From: Anisodus tanguticus
Lineage: Eukaryota; Streptophyta; Magnoliopsida; Solanales; Solanaceae
Length of the DNA stretch: 64,000 nucleotides
NCBI GenBank assembly: GCA_034509755.1
Contig: CM067559.1
Coordinates: 18,768,501-18,832,500, forward strand
Reading direction: 5' to 3'
In this document: positions 45,965 through 58,933 of the stretch, piece after piece
How the letters are laid out: the number at the start of each line of letters is the position of its first letter
Position numbering within the stretch: position 1 is the stretch's first letter
Position numbers and translations under genes: made by a program
Notes under the pieces: model-generated
The model's database searches: none
The model's input: only the letters and a program-made list of their open reading frames with translations
What the model was told of the DNA's origin: nothing

Positions 45965-46956
45965 TGAACCTTTAAATCATAACATCTCAATGTGCAGCTA
46001 ATCACAGTTTAACTGAATCCAAATTTACATACATATTCCAAAATGTACATAGTCTTTAAAGTAGAAAATCATAATATGCTTCACCCATGATATAATGAAT
46101 TTTCTTGTTTTATGACATTCTGATTGTTGTGTCTTTATCTACAACTTCTAATTAAATTTTACAAAAATGGCACATTACGTTGCTTAAAATGGCTTATAAC
46201 GTTTCTATGTGATGCCTTAAATTGGTGTGAATATTACTACAATTTAACTATATTACTTCATAAATGCAACTTCACTTGTTGCATAATTACATTAGGAAGT
46301 AAATTGGACCAAATATGCCTTTATAGTATGTGTTTACGTCCAAATATATCATTATTAGTCCTCTATTAAGTTTTATGAAATAAACGCATTTTGTCCCAAT
46401 TAAGTAATGATAAGAGCATAATTGGACCAAACTATTAATCAAGGGTAAATATCAATTTCACATACTTTAACAGTATTTTTTTAGCATTTTTCCGTTGAAA
46501 TAAAGAATTGTTGAAACTTTCACATAATATGAATTTTTGCGGGCCAATCACTCTTAAGTGGGGGGAGAAATGAGCAGGCAGAACAACAATATATGCTGGT
46601 AAAATCCACAAAGTGGGGGCAGAAATGAGCAGGTACGTGATGTTTAAATTATACTCTAATAATGATCAACATTTCACCCTGTATAATTAGTTGGAGGGTT
46701 ATAGACTTTATAGGGGTTGTTCGGTATATTGGATAAGGAAAAAAAGTCATGGAATAAAAATTTAGTAATGTTTATCCTTTGTTTGGTTACTAATTTTGGA
46801 TGAATTACTTCAAAAATTAAAAATAGTACTTGAATAAGTTATCTCTTTGAGATGACGGAACAACAATTCCAAGATTAGTTATTCTAAGATAAACCAATAA
46901 ATATGATAAAAATAGCCCTGAGTTCTTTCAAACCATTTTTCTACTAAATAAGGTGG
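45965..46956. other. Intergenic DNA with a short direct repeat
   Basis: AT-rich. GGGGGAGAAATGAGCAGGC at about 46561 and GGGGGCAGAAATGAGCAGGT at about 46615 form a spaced direct repeat. No gene or RNA seen. Confidence 0.4.
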
Positions 46957-47301
46957 TTTTTTTTTAAAATAATTAGCCACTAAGCAAGCTTAGTAGAGGA
47001 TTTTATTAAGAGCAAAAACGTTGTTCATACAAAAAGGAAATGTAAAGGCAAAAGAAAGACAAATTGGTCCTTGCTGTGAGCTGGAGCTTCGTCTGTCGAC
47101 CATGGTTGCGTCGTCAAATGTGTTCCCTCCAGCTGACTGTGATGTTTTGATTGTTGGTGAGATCTTCAAATTCAACGGATTTTCTTGCTGGATCTAGTAA
47201 GTTCTTGCTCATTTGTCTTTGATTGTAAGATACTGAGTGTTACATGTCCAATTTTAATCGTCTCAAAATTCTATGGGTTTCTCCATCCGGAATGTCTCAT
47301 T
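46957..47301 (-). other. L1 LINE 3' UTR
   Basis: On the - strand, after TCATT the reading frame of the RNase H tail appears to continue for about 13 codons to a stop (47260-47262) and is followed by an untranslated region with TTAATAAAATCC near 47010 and the A-tail. This is the matching half of the LINE beyond the copia insertion. Confidence 0.65.
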
Positions 47302-48822
47302 TGTAGGGTTTTGTTGGGTTCAAAGCATATACGTAAGACACAGCGAAAGTTTAAAGTTTTGTTTCTTACTTACCCCAACAAGTTTTCTGATATGGTTATA
47401 CAACAATTAAACTTGTAACATAAAGCATAATACTTACAGGTTATAGTATCTGGAGTCTTTATCTACTATAAGGTGCACACGCGTTTGCCCTTCCGATTGC
47501 AAGCTCCAAGCTTCAATGTATTTCTCTTTCGGAAAGCTAGGAAATCCGGCAGAAGTTCGAGAGAGTTTAATTCTAAGTCTCTAAGGCTTAGAATGATAAT
47601 CTGAAATTAGTGTGAATAATGAAGGGAATGCCTCTATTTATAGTTGAAAATTATGTCAGAACCGGATTAGGGTTTGACCTTGGGCCTAGCCCAAAAATCG
47701 ATGCAGAGGCGCCGCGACCCTAGGGTATAGGCACCGCGGCCCTAGGGTATGGGCGGTGCGGCTCTCGATGAGGTTCTGCACTATCTCGATTTATTTCCCA
47801 TGCATTCTTAATTAAATCCAAAATCCAATTTTGAAATTAAAATAATCATTATTCATTTAAATATCTCGATTTCAAATCAAACATTTAATTTCTCTCTCAA
47901 TACATCCTTAGATCGAAATGGACAATCGACATAGTGTGACCCTACAGGCCTTCTCATATCGACATTAATCAAATTAAGATCTACGCGGAACTCCTAGACG
48001 GCGCCGCAAGACGAACTCAATATGTGAAGTACGTTTACGCGAATCCAGTAAACTTAACCTTTATGTGGTAAGATAAAATTCTTTCATTCATGACACACCC
48101 GATCAAGCTTAGGATTTGTCAAGTGTCTATCCAAATTGCTTAATCATTGTATCTCATCTATATTAGTTGACAACTAGACCATATTCTAAATACGTCTATT
48201 GCGTTGGCCAACGACTTAGTCAACCTAATATCACTGAGAATCTGAATGTTCTCTCGAATATACATTCGAGGAATGAATCTTAATCTTGGCTCAACTACCA
48301 CCTTTTATCCACATCGTAATGTACCCAATACAAGCCGTATCTCAACCTATAATGCATTTGAGCTTAGGACGGGGTCAAAGTATATTACTTTGTAGACAAG
48401 GCGTGTATTGACCTCAAGTCTAAGGACTTCTATCTCCCACACGATGATCATACTTTAGACAAGTATAACAAATAGTATATCAGCAGGGTATACCAATACT
48501 TCCAAAGTATACATGTGTCCATCACGAGTAGCCATTACTCGTAGCAGGTGAGACATACTACATCCTCCAAGGATGTGATGCAAACTCTCATTCTCGATGA
48601 TCATTAGTCGAGGCTATTTTAAGAGTCATGCTCTATCATCAATATCTCACTCTATTAATGCAACGTAAGCTCAAGGGATTCACATTAATGAATAATTATA
48701 AACAATCAAATAATAATTTAATAATCGCAAATGTCATAAATATTAATCTTATTAATAATACGAATGTGTTAAAGTACATTTTTCCTAATACAGATTGTCT
48801 CTAGGACATAAATATACTTTCA
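47302..48822 (-). repeat. 3' LTR, family 2 copia
   Basis: 1521 bp, TGAAAG...CCCTACA on the - strand. Near 48583 it lacks about 35 bases (ACCACATGTCGACTTATCAC and what follows) that the 5' LTR has at 55440-55478. TATA box opposite 47636-47644. Confidence 0.95.
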
Positions 48823-48836
48823 ATCTCCCACTTGGC

Positions 48837-49221
48837 CTAGAGCCAATCTCCAACATATCTAATGCCCATATTCTCAAAATGACCATTATGCTTGACTAAA
48901 CTTAATGGTTTAGTGAATGGGTCAGTTAGATTATCGTCTGTGGGAACATAGTCTAATCTAATCTCTTTAGTCTCCGCCATCTCCCTGACTATGTGGTACA
49001 TGCTTGTTTTTGTTGGTTGATCTTGGTTCCTTAGCTTGCGCAATCGCACCTGTGTTGTCACAATAAACCGTTATTGGACAAGTGACACTTGGAACAACCC
49101 CTAGTTCCTTCAGGAACTCAGATATTGCGACAACTTCTTTCCCAGCTTCTGATCCAGCTATGTACTCAGCTTCTGTTGTCGAATCCGCAGTTGTAGATTG
49201 CATGGAACTTTTCCAACTCAC
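48837..49221 (-). pseudogene. Family 2 copia RNase H, frameshifted
   Basis: First part (49221-48967): SMQSTTADSTTEAEYIAGSE and ITVYCDNTGAIAQAKEPRST. After a frame change at about 49040 the second part reads YHIVREMAETKEIRLDYVPT and DPFTKPL, the C-terminal block. It ends just before the purine tract and 3' LTR. Confidence 0.87.
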
Positions 49222-49575
49222 TATTCCGCCATTGAAAATGAAGGCATAACCAGACTGAGATTTGAAGTCATCAAGATCTGTCTGGAAGCTAGCATCAGTG
49301 TACCTAGTACATATCAGCTTCTCTTGTCCACCATAGACTAAGAAATATTATTTAGTTCATCTAAGATTCTTAAGAATACTCTTGACTGCTTTCCAGTGTT
49401 ATTCCCCAGGATTCTGCTGGAATTTGCAAGTTATACTAAGTGCATGGGCCACATCTGGCCTCGTACATGTCATGGCATACATGATAGATCCTATAGCTGA
49501 AGCATATGGGATTCTTTTCATGCGTTCAAGTTCTGCAACAGTAGAATGACTATCCTTCTTTGATAACTTGATCCC

Positions 49576-50346
49576 TTAACCCATAGGAAGATTTCCCTTC
49601 TTGGAGTTTTCCATAGAGAATCGTCTTAGCACTTTGTCTATGTATGTGGACTCTGACAGCCCTAACAATCTATTAGGTATATCTCTATAGATCCTAGTTC
49701 CAAGAATGTAGCAGACTTCACCCAAGTCCTTCATCATGAAGTTGCTAGATAACCATTCCTTGATTGATTGCATGAGAGTCTTATTGTCTCCTATTATTAA
49801 TATGTCATCTACATATATGATAATGAAGGCAATACTCCCATCCTTGCGTTTACTATAAACACATAGATCTTCTTTGCTTCTAACGAAATCAAATGACTTG
49901 ATAGCCTTCTTGAAGCAAATGTTCCAATTCCTTGAGGCTTGCTTAAGCCCATAAATGGACTTTTGTAGCTTGCATACAACATTTGATTTGGACTCAAGTG
50001 AAAAATCCTCAGGTTGTTTCATATACACCTCCTCAACTGGATTACCATTGAGGAAAGCAGTTTTGACATCCATTTGCCAAATGTCATAGTCATAATATAC
50101 AGCTATTGCAAGCAAAATCCGAATGAACTTAATCTTAGCAACAGGTGAAAAGGTTTCATCATAATCGACCCCAGGCCATTGATTATAACCTTTAGCCACC
50201 AATCTTGCTTTATAAGTCTGTACCTTGCCATATGCATCAATCTTCTTCTTGAAGACCCATTTGCATCCTATGGGTCTAACCCCTATTGGCAAATCAACCA
50301 AGTTCCAAACTTGATTTATGTACATCGAGTCCATCTCAGATTTCAT
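49576..50346 (-). pseudogene. Family 2 copia reverse transcriptase
   Basis: Holds VWNLVDLPIGVRPIGCKWVF, YKARLVAKGYNQWPGVDYDE, QMDVKTAFLNGNPVEEVYM, YGLKQASRNWN and the catalytic IIIYVDDILIIGD, then MMKDLGEVCYILG. All RT core motifs are present. A stop near 49576 cuts it before the RNase H linkage. Confidence 0.9.
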
Positions 50347-50355
50347 GGCTTCTTG

Positions 50356-50952
50356 TCATCTCTGCGAATCAATGTCCAACATAGCTTCGATGTAGGTTGT
50401 AGGTTCATCGTCATCAGGAATATCTATCTCATTGTGTGTTTCAACAAGGAGATTAAGTCTATCAGGCGGACGATGAGTCCTAGTGGTCCTACGGAGTTGA
50501 ATATTATGTGTTTCAGTGTTTGTTGCATTCTGATTGTGAGAATGTCTTTGTGTGCATGACAATCCATCACCTTGAGAGCTTTCAGAAATGTTATTTTTAT
50601 GTATTTCCTGAATGAAATGATGTACCACCATTGTATCATCTTCCATTGGTTGTGTATAAGAGCCTTGCATTTCTGCATTATTTCTCACAACACTCCCACT
50701 AGCTGAAGGGCGTACTCTAAGTACCCAATCTTCACCAAATACTCCCACTGAATCCTTGTCTAAGTCTTTTGACAAGGGTTCCACTTCTGTGTTATCTTGT
50801 GGTTCTTGAATTTCTTCAAGTTCTATCTTATTGCAGCTCCGTTCCTTGTAGACATAGTCTTCTTCAAGAAAAGTTGCATTTCTGGAAACAATGACCTTAT
50901 GTTCTCCAGGTAGATAGAAGTAGTATCCCTTAGTTTCCTTTGGATACCCCAC
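50356..50952 (-). pseudogene. Family 2 copia post-integrase linker
   Basis: Begins MGYPKETKGYYFYLPGEHKV and VSRNATFLEEDYV, the usual block after the integrase core, then acidic linker and the RT approach RRTTRTHRPPDRLN. It ends at a stop just before the RT frame (50346). Confidence 0.8.
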
Positions 50953-51001
50953 AAAATGATATTCTCACTTTTAGATTCTAACTTGTCAGTAAGCATATTC
51001 T

Positions 51002-51619
51002 TTACATATGTAGAGACCCCCAGGGTTGCATGTGTTTAAGTGCTGGCTTCTTTCCGTTCCATATCTTATATGGAGTTTTCTCTACTGACTTTGAAAGAAC
51101 CCTGTTCAGAATATAAATTGAGCTTTGCAATGCATAACCCCAAAGGTATGTTGGTAGAGCTGAGAAACTCATCATGGATCTAACCATATCTAATAGGGTT
51201 CGATTTCTCCTTTCAGCAACACCATTCATCTGTGGCGTTCTAGGAGGTGTCCATTGTGATTGGACTCCATGTAGCTTCAAATAATCCAAAAAATCTTTAC
51301 TTAAGTATTCACCTCCTCGATCTGATCGAAGTGTCTTGATACTTGTTTCAAGTTGCTTCTGTACTTCTGACTTGTACTCCTTGAATTTCTCAAAGGCTTC
51401 GGACTTATGTTTCATGAGATACACATGCCCAAACCTTGTGAAATCGTCTGTAAAAGTGATGAAGTAAGGGAAGCCTCCCTTAGCTTGAGTTGAAAATGGC
51501 CCACATACATCAGTATGGACCAACTCAAATACCTCTTTGGCTCGCACCCCTTTCCCAGAAAGCGGCTTGTTGGTCATCTTTCCTCTCAAGCAAGATTCAC
51601 AATTACCATAGGACTCCAA
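51002..51619 (-). pseudogene. Family 2 copia integrase
   Basis: Contains YGNCESCLRGKMTNKP (zinc ligands), ELVHTDVCGPF with the first Asp, LRSDRGGEYLSKDF with the second and PQMNGVAERRNRTLLDMV with the Glu. Ends KPALKHMQPWGSLHM; a break then separates it from the next segment at 50952, MGYPKETKGYYFY. Catalytic residues are complete, but it is a fragment with no start of its own. Confidence 0.87.
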
Positions 51620-51686
51620 GTCAAATGGTTCCAGGTAGTCTAACTTTCTTAATCTTGCTATCCTTGATTCATTGATGTGACCAAGT

Positions 51687-52652
51687 CTACAGTGCCATAA
51701 GTAGGTAGGGGTTTCTTGGATTACTTATCTTAGCTCGTTTATTTTGTACATTGAAAATTTCACGACTACAGTTTAAAATATACAATTCATCCACAAGTGG
51801 AGCATTTCCACAAACAAAACCATTAAAAGACAATACATAACTAACATTGGCAATAAATGAGGAAAACCCCTTAATGTCTAACATTGGGATAGAAATGATA
51901 TTCCTCGTTAATGAGGGAACAAAATAACAATTATTTAGTTCTAAACAAAAGCCTGAAGGTAAATCTAGTTTATAAGTTCCCACGCGTTCAACATCTACTC
52001 GTGCTCCATTTCCAACGCGCAGGTCTACCTCCCAAGGTCCAACCTTTCTGTTGTTAATTTGGCCCTGCACATTACTACAAATGTGTGAGCCACAAGCGTT
52101 ATCCAATACCCAGCAGTGGGAGTTACTTATAGACATATTTATTTCAATGACAAACATATCTTGTCTAGTAGAGGTAGAAGCACCTAGTGCTTTGCCTCCT
52201 CTTGGACTTGTGTAGTCCTTCTTTAGAACATGCACTGGCACTTGTCCCCTTTCGTTCAACTTACATTTGAAAGGGTCTCTCAACAGTTCATACTCCATTG
52301 TTTGAGATTGTTTTTCATAAAGACTCTTCAAGTGTTCTAGCATTTCATTGGGGCCCATGTTTTCATATTGCCTCTGTAACTCCATAGTCATGGAAGATAA
52401 CATTATACATTTTGCCAAGGTAGCATCGTTCAAACATTTCTGATAAGTCACCTTGTCAAACATGGCATACTCATCAGAGTTTTCAACAGGGACTGTGGGA
52501 AATACTGTGTCTAACACATACTCAATTCTTTCTAGTCTTAACACCAATCGCAGATTTCTTAACCAGTCAGGGTAATTTGATCCAGTCAACTTGTTTGTCT
52601 CGACCAACATTTTCAGTGATAGATTCGACATTTTATACGACTGAAGAAACAA
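51687..52652 (-). pseudogene. Family 2 copia gag (deleted) fused to protease
   Basis: Starts at or just before MSNLSLKMLVETNKLTGSNY, with IEYVLDTVFPTVPVENSDEY and MGPNEMLEHLKSLYEKQSQT. After KCKLNERGQVPVHVLK it jumps to KDYTSPRGGKAL, so the gag core and zinc knuckle present in relatives are gone. The protease site reads WVLDNACGSHICSN: the Asp stays but the usual Thr-Gly is Asn-Ala. The frame then runs through the pre-integrase-like region to 51687. The in-frame deletion and altered site argue against function. Confidence 0.85.
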
Positions 52653-54174
52653 ATAGACTTGAAATTAAACTCTAATATAATTTTTATTGAACACATTCGT
52701 TAACTAATTAACATGGCCTTTAGTTTAATTAGCTTCCACTATTTTAACATACTCTTCGACCCTATGGAAGAATACGGACTCATATCAAATATGGTCATAA
52801 TGGGCCATGATCTAGGTTTATGCTATCTCTGCGTTTGATGTGGCTGATAACTTCAACAGCACAACCTGATAGGTCTCTAAACCAATTACAAACAATTCGT
52901 AACTCATGTTTGACTGAATGTTCTAAACAATCAATCTGCGTCCCTCGGCTTGTCCGACACTGTGGCGCCAAGATAGCCTAGTAAGTCAACCCCGTTATGC
53001 GACTGCAATTATGTATCTAAGTGAGTTTTGCCTTATAGAGCAAACATTGTGGTGTAAATACTCATGAAGGTTTATCACACACTTCTACATTTAACATGCA
53101 TCTATGAAAGAGTCTGAGTCCTCGTAGACTTAGAGCAAAAATTGTGGCATAAATACTCATCTCGCCGAAAAGGATTTTGCACTACAATCAATTATAATGG
53201 ACGACGCGTTCATTTTAAATGAGACTTGTATTAAAATTTTAGGAAACATTTTAAATTAGGGTTTTAACCAAGATCAACTCTTTTACGCCATATCCAATAT
53301 GACATCTTAACATCATGCAAAACTAATGACATATATAGTTGGGAACCGTCAACCCAATATGCATGATATAAGATGGTTTAATCAAATATTGGGCGCCGCC
53401 TGCCCAGACAGTTATAGTGGACGCTATTCTAGAAATGTAAATGACAAACATTTTGACATTTAGCACATAAACAGTATAATTATCAAATAATATACTGTAT
53501 AATAATAATCTTGGGTTAAACATTCTGAACTCTAAAAAAAAATTTATTTTTATTTTTGGGCAGGTGGGGCCGCGACGCTAATCATTAGGGCCGTGCAGAG
53601 GCAGAAATATTTCTGCTTCTGCAAATGCATTAGCGCCACAACACTTCACCATGGAGCCGCGACGCCTGTTGTCCAGTGAGTCCATGTTTTGAAACGAAGC
53701 ATTAGCGCCACGGTGCTCCACTATAGAGCCGCGGCACCACCATGAAACTCTAGCAAGCGTTGCGGTGCCCTACCATAGGGTCGCGGCGCACATGTACTGA
53801 CAAACGTTTCTGTGTTGATTTTTAAAATCGTTCGAGCCCTAAATTCAATTTAGGGATCAAATCACAAGTCTTTTATCATCACCCACCATTATTAATAACG
53901 CCCATATCGACCATCATCTGTTCTTACTTGTTCTTAGCTGTGCACCGTGCAATGAGCCGGACAACGCACTTTTTGCTTAGTTCGAGTTAGAGCGGAATGA
54001 CTTCCTAGAGTTAGCGTATGCGATAATTTAGGGTGCTATCAAAAAGGTCAACATTCATGCAAGACATGTACGATTTCAAGAAACCTCATTTTAATCCAAA
54101 TTTATGTTTAATCCATATTACTATTCTATTCAATTGTTATATACCCATTGAACCAGTCTGGGCTCTGATACCAC
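52653..54174 (-). other. Leader of family 2 copia
   Basis: Non-coding stretch from the primer site to gag. It contains several GC-rich GCCGCGGCGC-like units at 53560-53790 spaced through AT-rich DNA, matching 27945-28150 in the other copy. No frame of its own. Confidence 0.8.
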
Positions 54175-55709
54175 TGTAGGGTTTTGTTGGGTTCAAAGCA
54201 TATAAGTAAGGTACAACAGAAATTTAAAGTTTTGTTTCTTACTTACCCCAACAAGTTTTCTGATATGGTTATACAACAAGCAAACCTGTAACATAAAGCA
54301 TAATACTTACAGGTTATAGTATCTGGAGTCTTTATCTACTATAAGGTGCACACGTGGTTGCCCTTCCGATTGCAAGCTCCAAGCTTCAATGTATTTCTCT
54401 TTCGGAAAGCTAGGAAATCCGGCAGAGGTTCGAGATAGTTTAATTCTAAGTCTCTAAGGCTTAGAATGATAATCTGAAATTAGTGTGTGAATAATGAAGG
54501 GAATGCCTCTATTTATAGTTGAAAATTAGGTCAAAATCGGATTAGGATTTGACCTTGGGCCTGGCCCAAAAATTGATGCAGAGGCGCCGCGACCCTAGGG
54601 TATGGGCGCCGCGACGCTCGTTGAGTTTCTGCACTGTCTCGATTTATTTCCCGCGCATTCTTAATTAAATCCAAAATCCAATTTTGACTTAATTAAATAA
54701 TCATTATTCATTTAAATATCTTGATTCCAAATCTAACATTTAATTTCTCTCTCAATATATCCTTAAATCGAAACGGACAATCGACATAGTGTGACCCTAC
54801 AGACCTTCTCATATTGACATTAATCAAATTAAGGTCTACGCGAGAACTCCTAGACGGCGCCGCAAGACGGACTCAATATGTGAAGTACGTTTACGCTAAT
54901 CCAGTAAACTTAACCTTTATGTGGTAAGATAAAATCATTTCATTCACAACACACCCGATCAAGCTTAGGATTTATCAAGTGTCTATCCAAATGGCTTAAT
55001 CATTGTATCTCATCTATATTAGTTGACAACTAGACCATATTCTAAATACGTCTATTGCGTTGGCCAACGACTTAGTCAACCTAATATCACCGAGAATCCG
55101 AGTGTTCTCTCGAATATACATTCGAGGAATGAATCCTAATCTTTTCTCAATTACCACCTTTTATCCACATCGTAATGTACCCAATACAAGCCGTATCTCA
55201 ACCTATAAGGCATTTGAGCTTAGGACGGGATCAAAGTATATTACTTTGTTGACAAGGCGCGTATTGACCTCAAGTCTAAGGACTTCTATCTCCCACACGC
55301 TAATCATACTTTAGACAAGTATAACAAATAGTATATCAGCAGGGTATACTAATACTTCCAAAGTATCCATGTGTCCATCACGAGTAGCCATTACTCGTAG
55401 CAGGTGAGACATACTACATCCTCCAAGGATGTGATGCAGACCACATGTCGACTTATCACATATCATCGATATTCCTTTCTCGATGATCATTAGTCGAGGC
55501 TATTTTAAGAGTCACGCTCTATCATCAATATCTCACTCTATTAATGACAACGTAAGCTCAAGGGATGCACATTAATAAATAGTTATAAACAATCAAATAA
55601 TAATTCAATAATTGCAAATGCCATAAATATTAATCTTTTTAATAATACGAATGTGTTAAAGTATATTTGTCCTAATACAGATTGTCTCTAGGACATAAAT
55701 ATACTTTCA
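54175..55709 (-). repeat. 5' LTR, family 2 copia
   Basis: 1535 bp, the partner of 47302-48822. It holds CGCCGCGACCCTAGGG at 54585 and a TATA box opposite about 54511-54519. Confidence 0.95.
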
Positions 55710-55719
55710 TCATTTATGT

Positions 55720-56219
55720 GTGAATTCGTCTTGTCCGCATCCGTAAATATGGAATTTGCATGTGTGTTCCAATGCATAATTAGCTAAACATTCCGCAAGT
55801 TGATTCCCTTCTCTGAATGTGAATGATTTTTGCACTGCATATTTCCACATCTCTCTGTATTGCTTCTATCATGTCAATCAACTCCTAGGGTGACTTTTAA
55901 TGTCCCTGAATTATCTGTTGTAGGACCTTGGAATCTGTTTCTATTTGAACTTCTGTGAGTCTTTGTTTCGGCAATAGTGTAATTCTTGTCTGATAGCAAT
56001 TGTTTATGCTTCCATGTTTGTGGTTTGGTGGATCTCTTCTGATTGTGCAGAAATTATGTTCCCCTCCTGATTCCTCACACAAAAAGCATATGAACTTGTC
56101 CCTGAGTTTCCTCTACTAGCTCCATCTGTATTGCACTTCAATTGTCCATTGGCTGGCCTAATCCACATAACCTTTGCATAGAATAGCTTAGGTTTGTAGT
56201 TGCCTAAATATTGAATCAA
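55720..56219 (-). pseudogene. L1 LINE RNase H domain
   Basis: Starts around KVMWIRPANGQLKCNTDGAS, with the first RNase H Asp in NTDGAS, then YAFCVRNQEGNIISAQSEEI. A frame break is present before TEVQIETDSKVLQQIIQGH (55950-55897), which holds the Asp of ETDS. The frame runs to the copia insertion at 55714. Confidence 0.83.
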
Positions 56220-56499
56220 AGCTGCCCATTCTATAGGAGTGTTACTTAGCCAAGGATATCTAGTTTTACATAGCTGATAAATGTTGTGTAAAATCTGATA
56301 TTGAGCATGCTATAAGTAACCTTATTCCCATGTTTAATTGCATTCCTTCTTTTCCATAATTCCCACATGATTAGTACTGGAATTGCTCTAAATATGATCT
56401 GCAATTTGTGTTCACCTCTGTTGTCCTCCAGTTTGTGATAACTTGATGTAGGTTCCTTCCTTCAATAATGATACCTGCACATGAAGTAAAATTTCTCCA

Positions 56500-57100
56500 T
56501 AACTTTTCAGCTATAGGAGAGGTTAGAAATAAATGTGCAATGGTCTCTTGTTGGGAATTGCTACAGCACTAGCATCTGGAAGGGATAGAAATTCTCATCT
56601 TTTTCAGGATGTCATCTATAGACATTCTTCTTCCTTTCCATACCCTCCATATGAAGAAGCTATTCTTTGTTGGAACACCCTTTTCCCATATATAATTGAA
56701 TACTTCTCATTTTTCCTCTCTTTGCCTCATAAACTCCCGTGCTGACTTGACTGTAAACTGCCCATTTGTAGACAGTTACCACCAAGCTTTGTCATCTTCC
56801 TCTATTTCTATAGGCACTGATATTTGCTGCTGAATGTGATATATAATATCCTCAGGAAGGACTGCTGCTAGTTTGTCTACATTCCATCTACCTGAATGCA
56901 TATATTCCTTCACTTCCCCTTCTGATTCAAGATTAGTCTCAGGTATCACATAGTAAAGTGCATCAAATTTGGTCCAATTCTCAAACCAAAAACTTGAACT
57001 CTCATTTTTAGTTTGCCACCAGATATTATGTTCAACCTGATCCCTAACTAACACCATCTTATTTTATGCATTTGAGCCTCCCCTAGATTGTGCTATGACA
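56500..57100 (-). pseudogene. L1 LINE region after RT (zf-RVT-like)
   Basis: Contains MVLVRDQVEHNIWWQTKNES, FWFENWTKFDALYYVIPE and DIIYHIQQQISVPIEIEEDD, the typical stretch between plant L1 RT and RNase H, then a zinc-finger-like RVT region with WKRKNVSIDDILKKMRI near 56620. Frames are interrupted. Confidence 0.75.
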
Positions 57101-57199
57101 TGATGCAACTTTTTGTAATATTTATTCCACATATAGATACTCCAAAGGCTATTGAAAGTTCTGAAATTCCATCATAGCTTTGCAAGAAAGGCATTTGAT

Positions 57200-58860
57200 A
57201 TGTCATGTAATGATCTAAAATCAATGCCACCCTCCTCCTTAGCAAGGCAAAGTTTATCCCATGCTACCCAATGTTTATTCTTACTTCCCATGGAATTATT
57301 CCAGAAAAATCTTGCAAATAACTTGTGCAATTGATTGATGACTTATTTCAGAGGGTTCATAGCAGACAAAAGATATATGGGTATTGTTTGTAGGACATGG
57401 GCAATAAGGGTATATCTCCCACCAAAAGACAACAACCTATTCTTCTATGAAAGAATTCTTTTCATAACCTTCTTCACCAAATCAGCAAAATAACTAGTTT
57501 TTCTTCTCCCATAAAAGACTGGACAACCTAAGTAAGTAAATGGGAAAGATCCTTTTCTCATATTGGTGATCTTTTGAATTCTCCTCTCTATTGTTGATCC
57601 ACCTTATGATGAATGTAGAAGCTGCTCTTATCCATGTTTACCCTCTGCCCAGAAGATGCCTCATATTTTCTCAATCTCTTAATCATCAATTTTAATGAAG
57701 TCTTATCTCCTGAACAAAATAAGATAGTATCATCAGCATATGATAGGTGATTTACCTAAGGGCTCCACTTAGGTAATCCATATCCAATAAATTTAGGCTT
57801 CTTATGTAAGGCTGAGACTTCTTGTTAAAACTTCTGTTGAATGAATAATGTGGGTGACAAAAGATCTCATTGCTTTACTCCTCTTGTAGACTTAAAGAAC
57901 CTATGACTATGACGATTTATTAGAACAGAGTACCAGTAATTAGAGACCAGTCTCCACACCATGTAAATCAAAACCTCACAAAAATCAAACTGTCTCAAAA
58001 CTTTAGTTAAAAACAATCAAGACAGTCTGTCATAGGCTCTAGCCATATCCAGCTTAATAACCACATTGACATGTTTAGCCCTAAGAACAATGTCCCTGGT
58101 AATTTCTTGAGTCAGAAGAATATTTTCTACTATACTCTTGCCTTTGAAAAAACCTGTCTAAGTAGGGGATATTAACTTAGACAATAAACCTACCAACCTC
58201 TCATGGATGACTCTTGATATTATTTTATTCACAAAAGAACTCAATCTTATAGGCCTCATATCTCCAAATGTATTAATCTGCTCCTTCTTTGATATTAGGA
58301 CTAAGCTTGTGTGAGTAATGAATTGTGGAAGTTCATATCCACAAAAGAAAGTCCTTACCATCCAAGTGATGTCATCCCCAACAATATCCCAACATTTTTT
58401 ATAGAATAGTCCAGTAAAGCCATCTGGACCACTTGCACTTTCTGCATTTAGTCCAAAAAATTCTGCTTTCACTTCTTCTTTTTCAGGCAACTGCTCCAGC
58501 TTCTGATTTTGCTCCTCAGTTATTATCTTGGGAATGTTTTTCAATAAGGAAAAATTAGTTGGCATTGTATTTTCATGAAACTGCTCCTAGTAAAATCTCA
58601 CAGCTTCAGCACCCATATCCTAAGCAGATGTGATCCAATCTCTATTCTGGTTTTGTATTCTTTGTACTGTTAGCTTCTTCCTTTTTCCTTTCACATAGGA
58701 ATGAAAAAACTTAGTATTTGTATCTCCGTCTTTGAACCATCTCATTCCTTCCTTCTGATTTCAGTATTCTTCCTCCATATTTAAGTATCTACCAAGTTCA
58801 ACTTGTGCTCTGTGTAATTCTTCCCTGTTTCCTGGAGTATGAGCTATTTCAAATTGCAAT
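57200..58860 (-). pseudogene. L1 LINE reverse transcriptase, broken
   Basis: The piece 58565-58158 has NAESASGPDGFTGLFYKKCW, ITHTSLVLISKKEQ and MRPIRLSSFVNKIISRVIHE. LSYADDTILFCSGDK lies at about 57750-57705, with YADD at 57729-57740. Then SSGQRVNMDKS. Several stops and shifts, for example near 58150 and 57840, separate the parts. The palm Asp pair is kept. Confidence 0.85.
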
Positions 58861-58933
58861 TACTTTATACTAATTGTATCTTTTAAAGTAGTAATCATGT
58901 CACCATAAATATCTCTGCTCAATTGCACTAATG

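Larger units (their letters stand above)
47302..55709 (-). mobile_element. Long-LTR Ty1/copia retrotransposon (family 2), both LTRs, TCATT duplication
   Basis: 8408 bp. LTRs are 54175-55709 (5') and 47302-48822 (3'). TCATT flanks it at 47297-47301 and 55710-55714. On the - strand the primer site TGGTATCAGAGCCC follows the 5' LTR, and CCAAGTGGGAGAT precedes the 3' LTR. Internal order: 1.5 kb leader, gag with a deletion, protease, integrase, RT, RNase H. It is the same family as 26013-31478. Stops and frame changes between domains make it defective. Confidence 0.95.
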
